NCBI GenBank assembly: GCA_003224665.1 | Contig: QHZM01000034.1 | Span: 1-6,732 of the forward strand | DNA from: Acidobacteriota bacterium | GTDB lineage: Bacteria > Acidobacteriota > Terriglobia > UBA7540 | DNA: 6,732 nucleotides | Reading direction: 5' to 3' | Part shown: positions 6,732 to 6,732 of the stretch, piece after piece | Layout of the letters: each line of letters opens with the position of its first letter | How positions within the stretch are numbered: position 1 is the first letter of the stretch | Program-made: the position numbers and the translations under genes | Notes under the pieces: generated by a model | Told to the model about the DNA's origin: nothing | What the model saw: the letters and a program-made list of their open reading frames with translations, nothing else | Databases searched by the model: none

Positions 6732-6732
6732 C

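Overview
The window is GC-rich and densely coded, which suits a soil or environmental bacterium. The exported M55 peptidase, the RbsABC-type sugar importer and the divergent UxaA/GarD protein together make Acidobacteriota a reasonable guess. This rests on general resemblance only, and no marker gene is present to confirm it.

Layout. Two convergent gene blocks meet at about 1.8-2.05 kb. On the + strand, 1-900 is the C-terminal part of a sigma-54-dependent transcriptional activator, cut by the window edge. It is followed after 13 bases by an M55 (DppA-type) zinc D-aminopeptidase with an N-terminal export signal (914-1798). On the - strand, reading from the right edge leftwards, are a sugar-binding protein (partial, 6252 to the edge), an RbsA-type double ATPase (4688-6208), an RbsC-type permease (3653-4657) and a UxaA/GarD-family sugar-acid dehydratase (2055-3623). 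The gaps between these four genes are 43, 30 and 29 bases, so they look like one operon.

How the genes work together. The - strand set looks like a carbohydrate uptake and catabolism unit. The binding protein captures a sugar or sugar acid, the ATPase and permease import it, and the dehydratase removes water from an aldonate- or aldarate-like intermediate. The dehydratase suggests a sugar-acid route rather than plain ribose. The + strand pair is separate and convergent, and suggests sigma-54 control linked to processing of D-amino-acid peptides outside the cytoplasm.

Between the blocks (1799-2054) there is no credible gene. The notable structure is a roughly 108-bp palindromic element (1795-1902) with 17-bp perfect inverted ends that include the stop codon of the peptidase gene, plus a perfect inner hairpin. 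It resembles a MITE or REP-like mobile repeat. I found no clearly new multi-gene system here. The best candidates for follow-up are this element, the unusual residues of the dehydratase and the exported M55 peptidase next to an activator.
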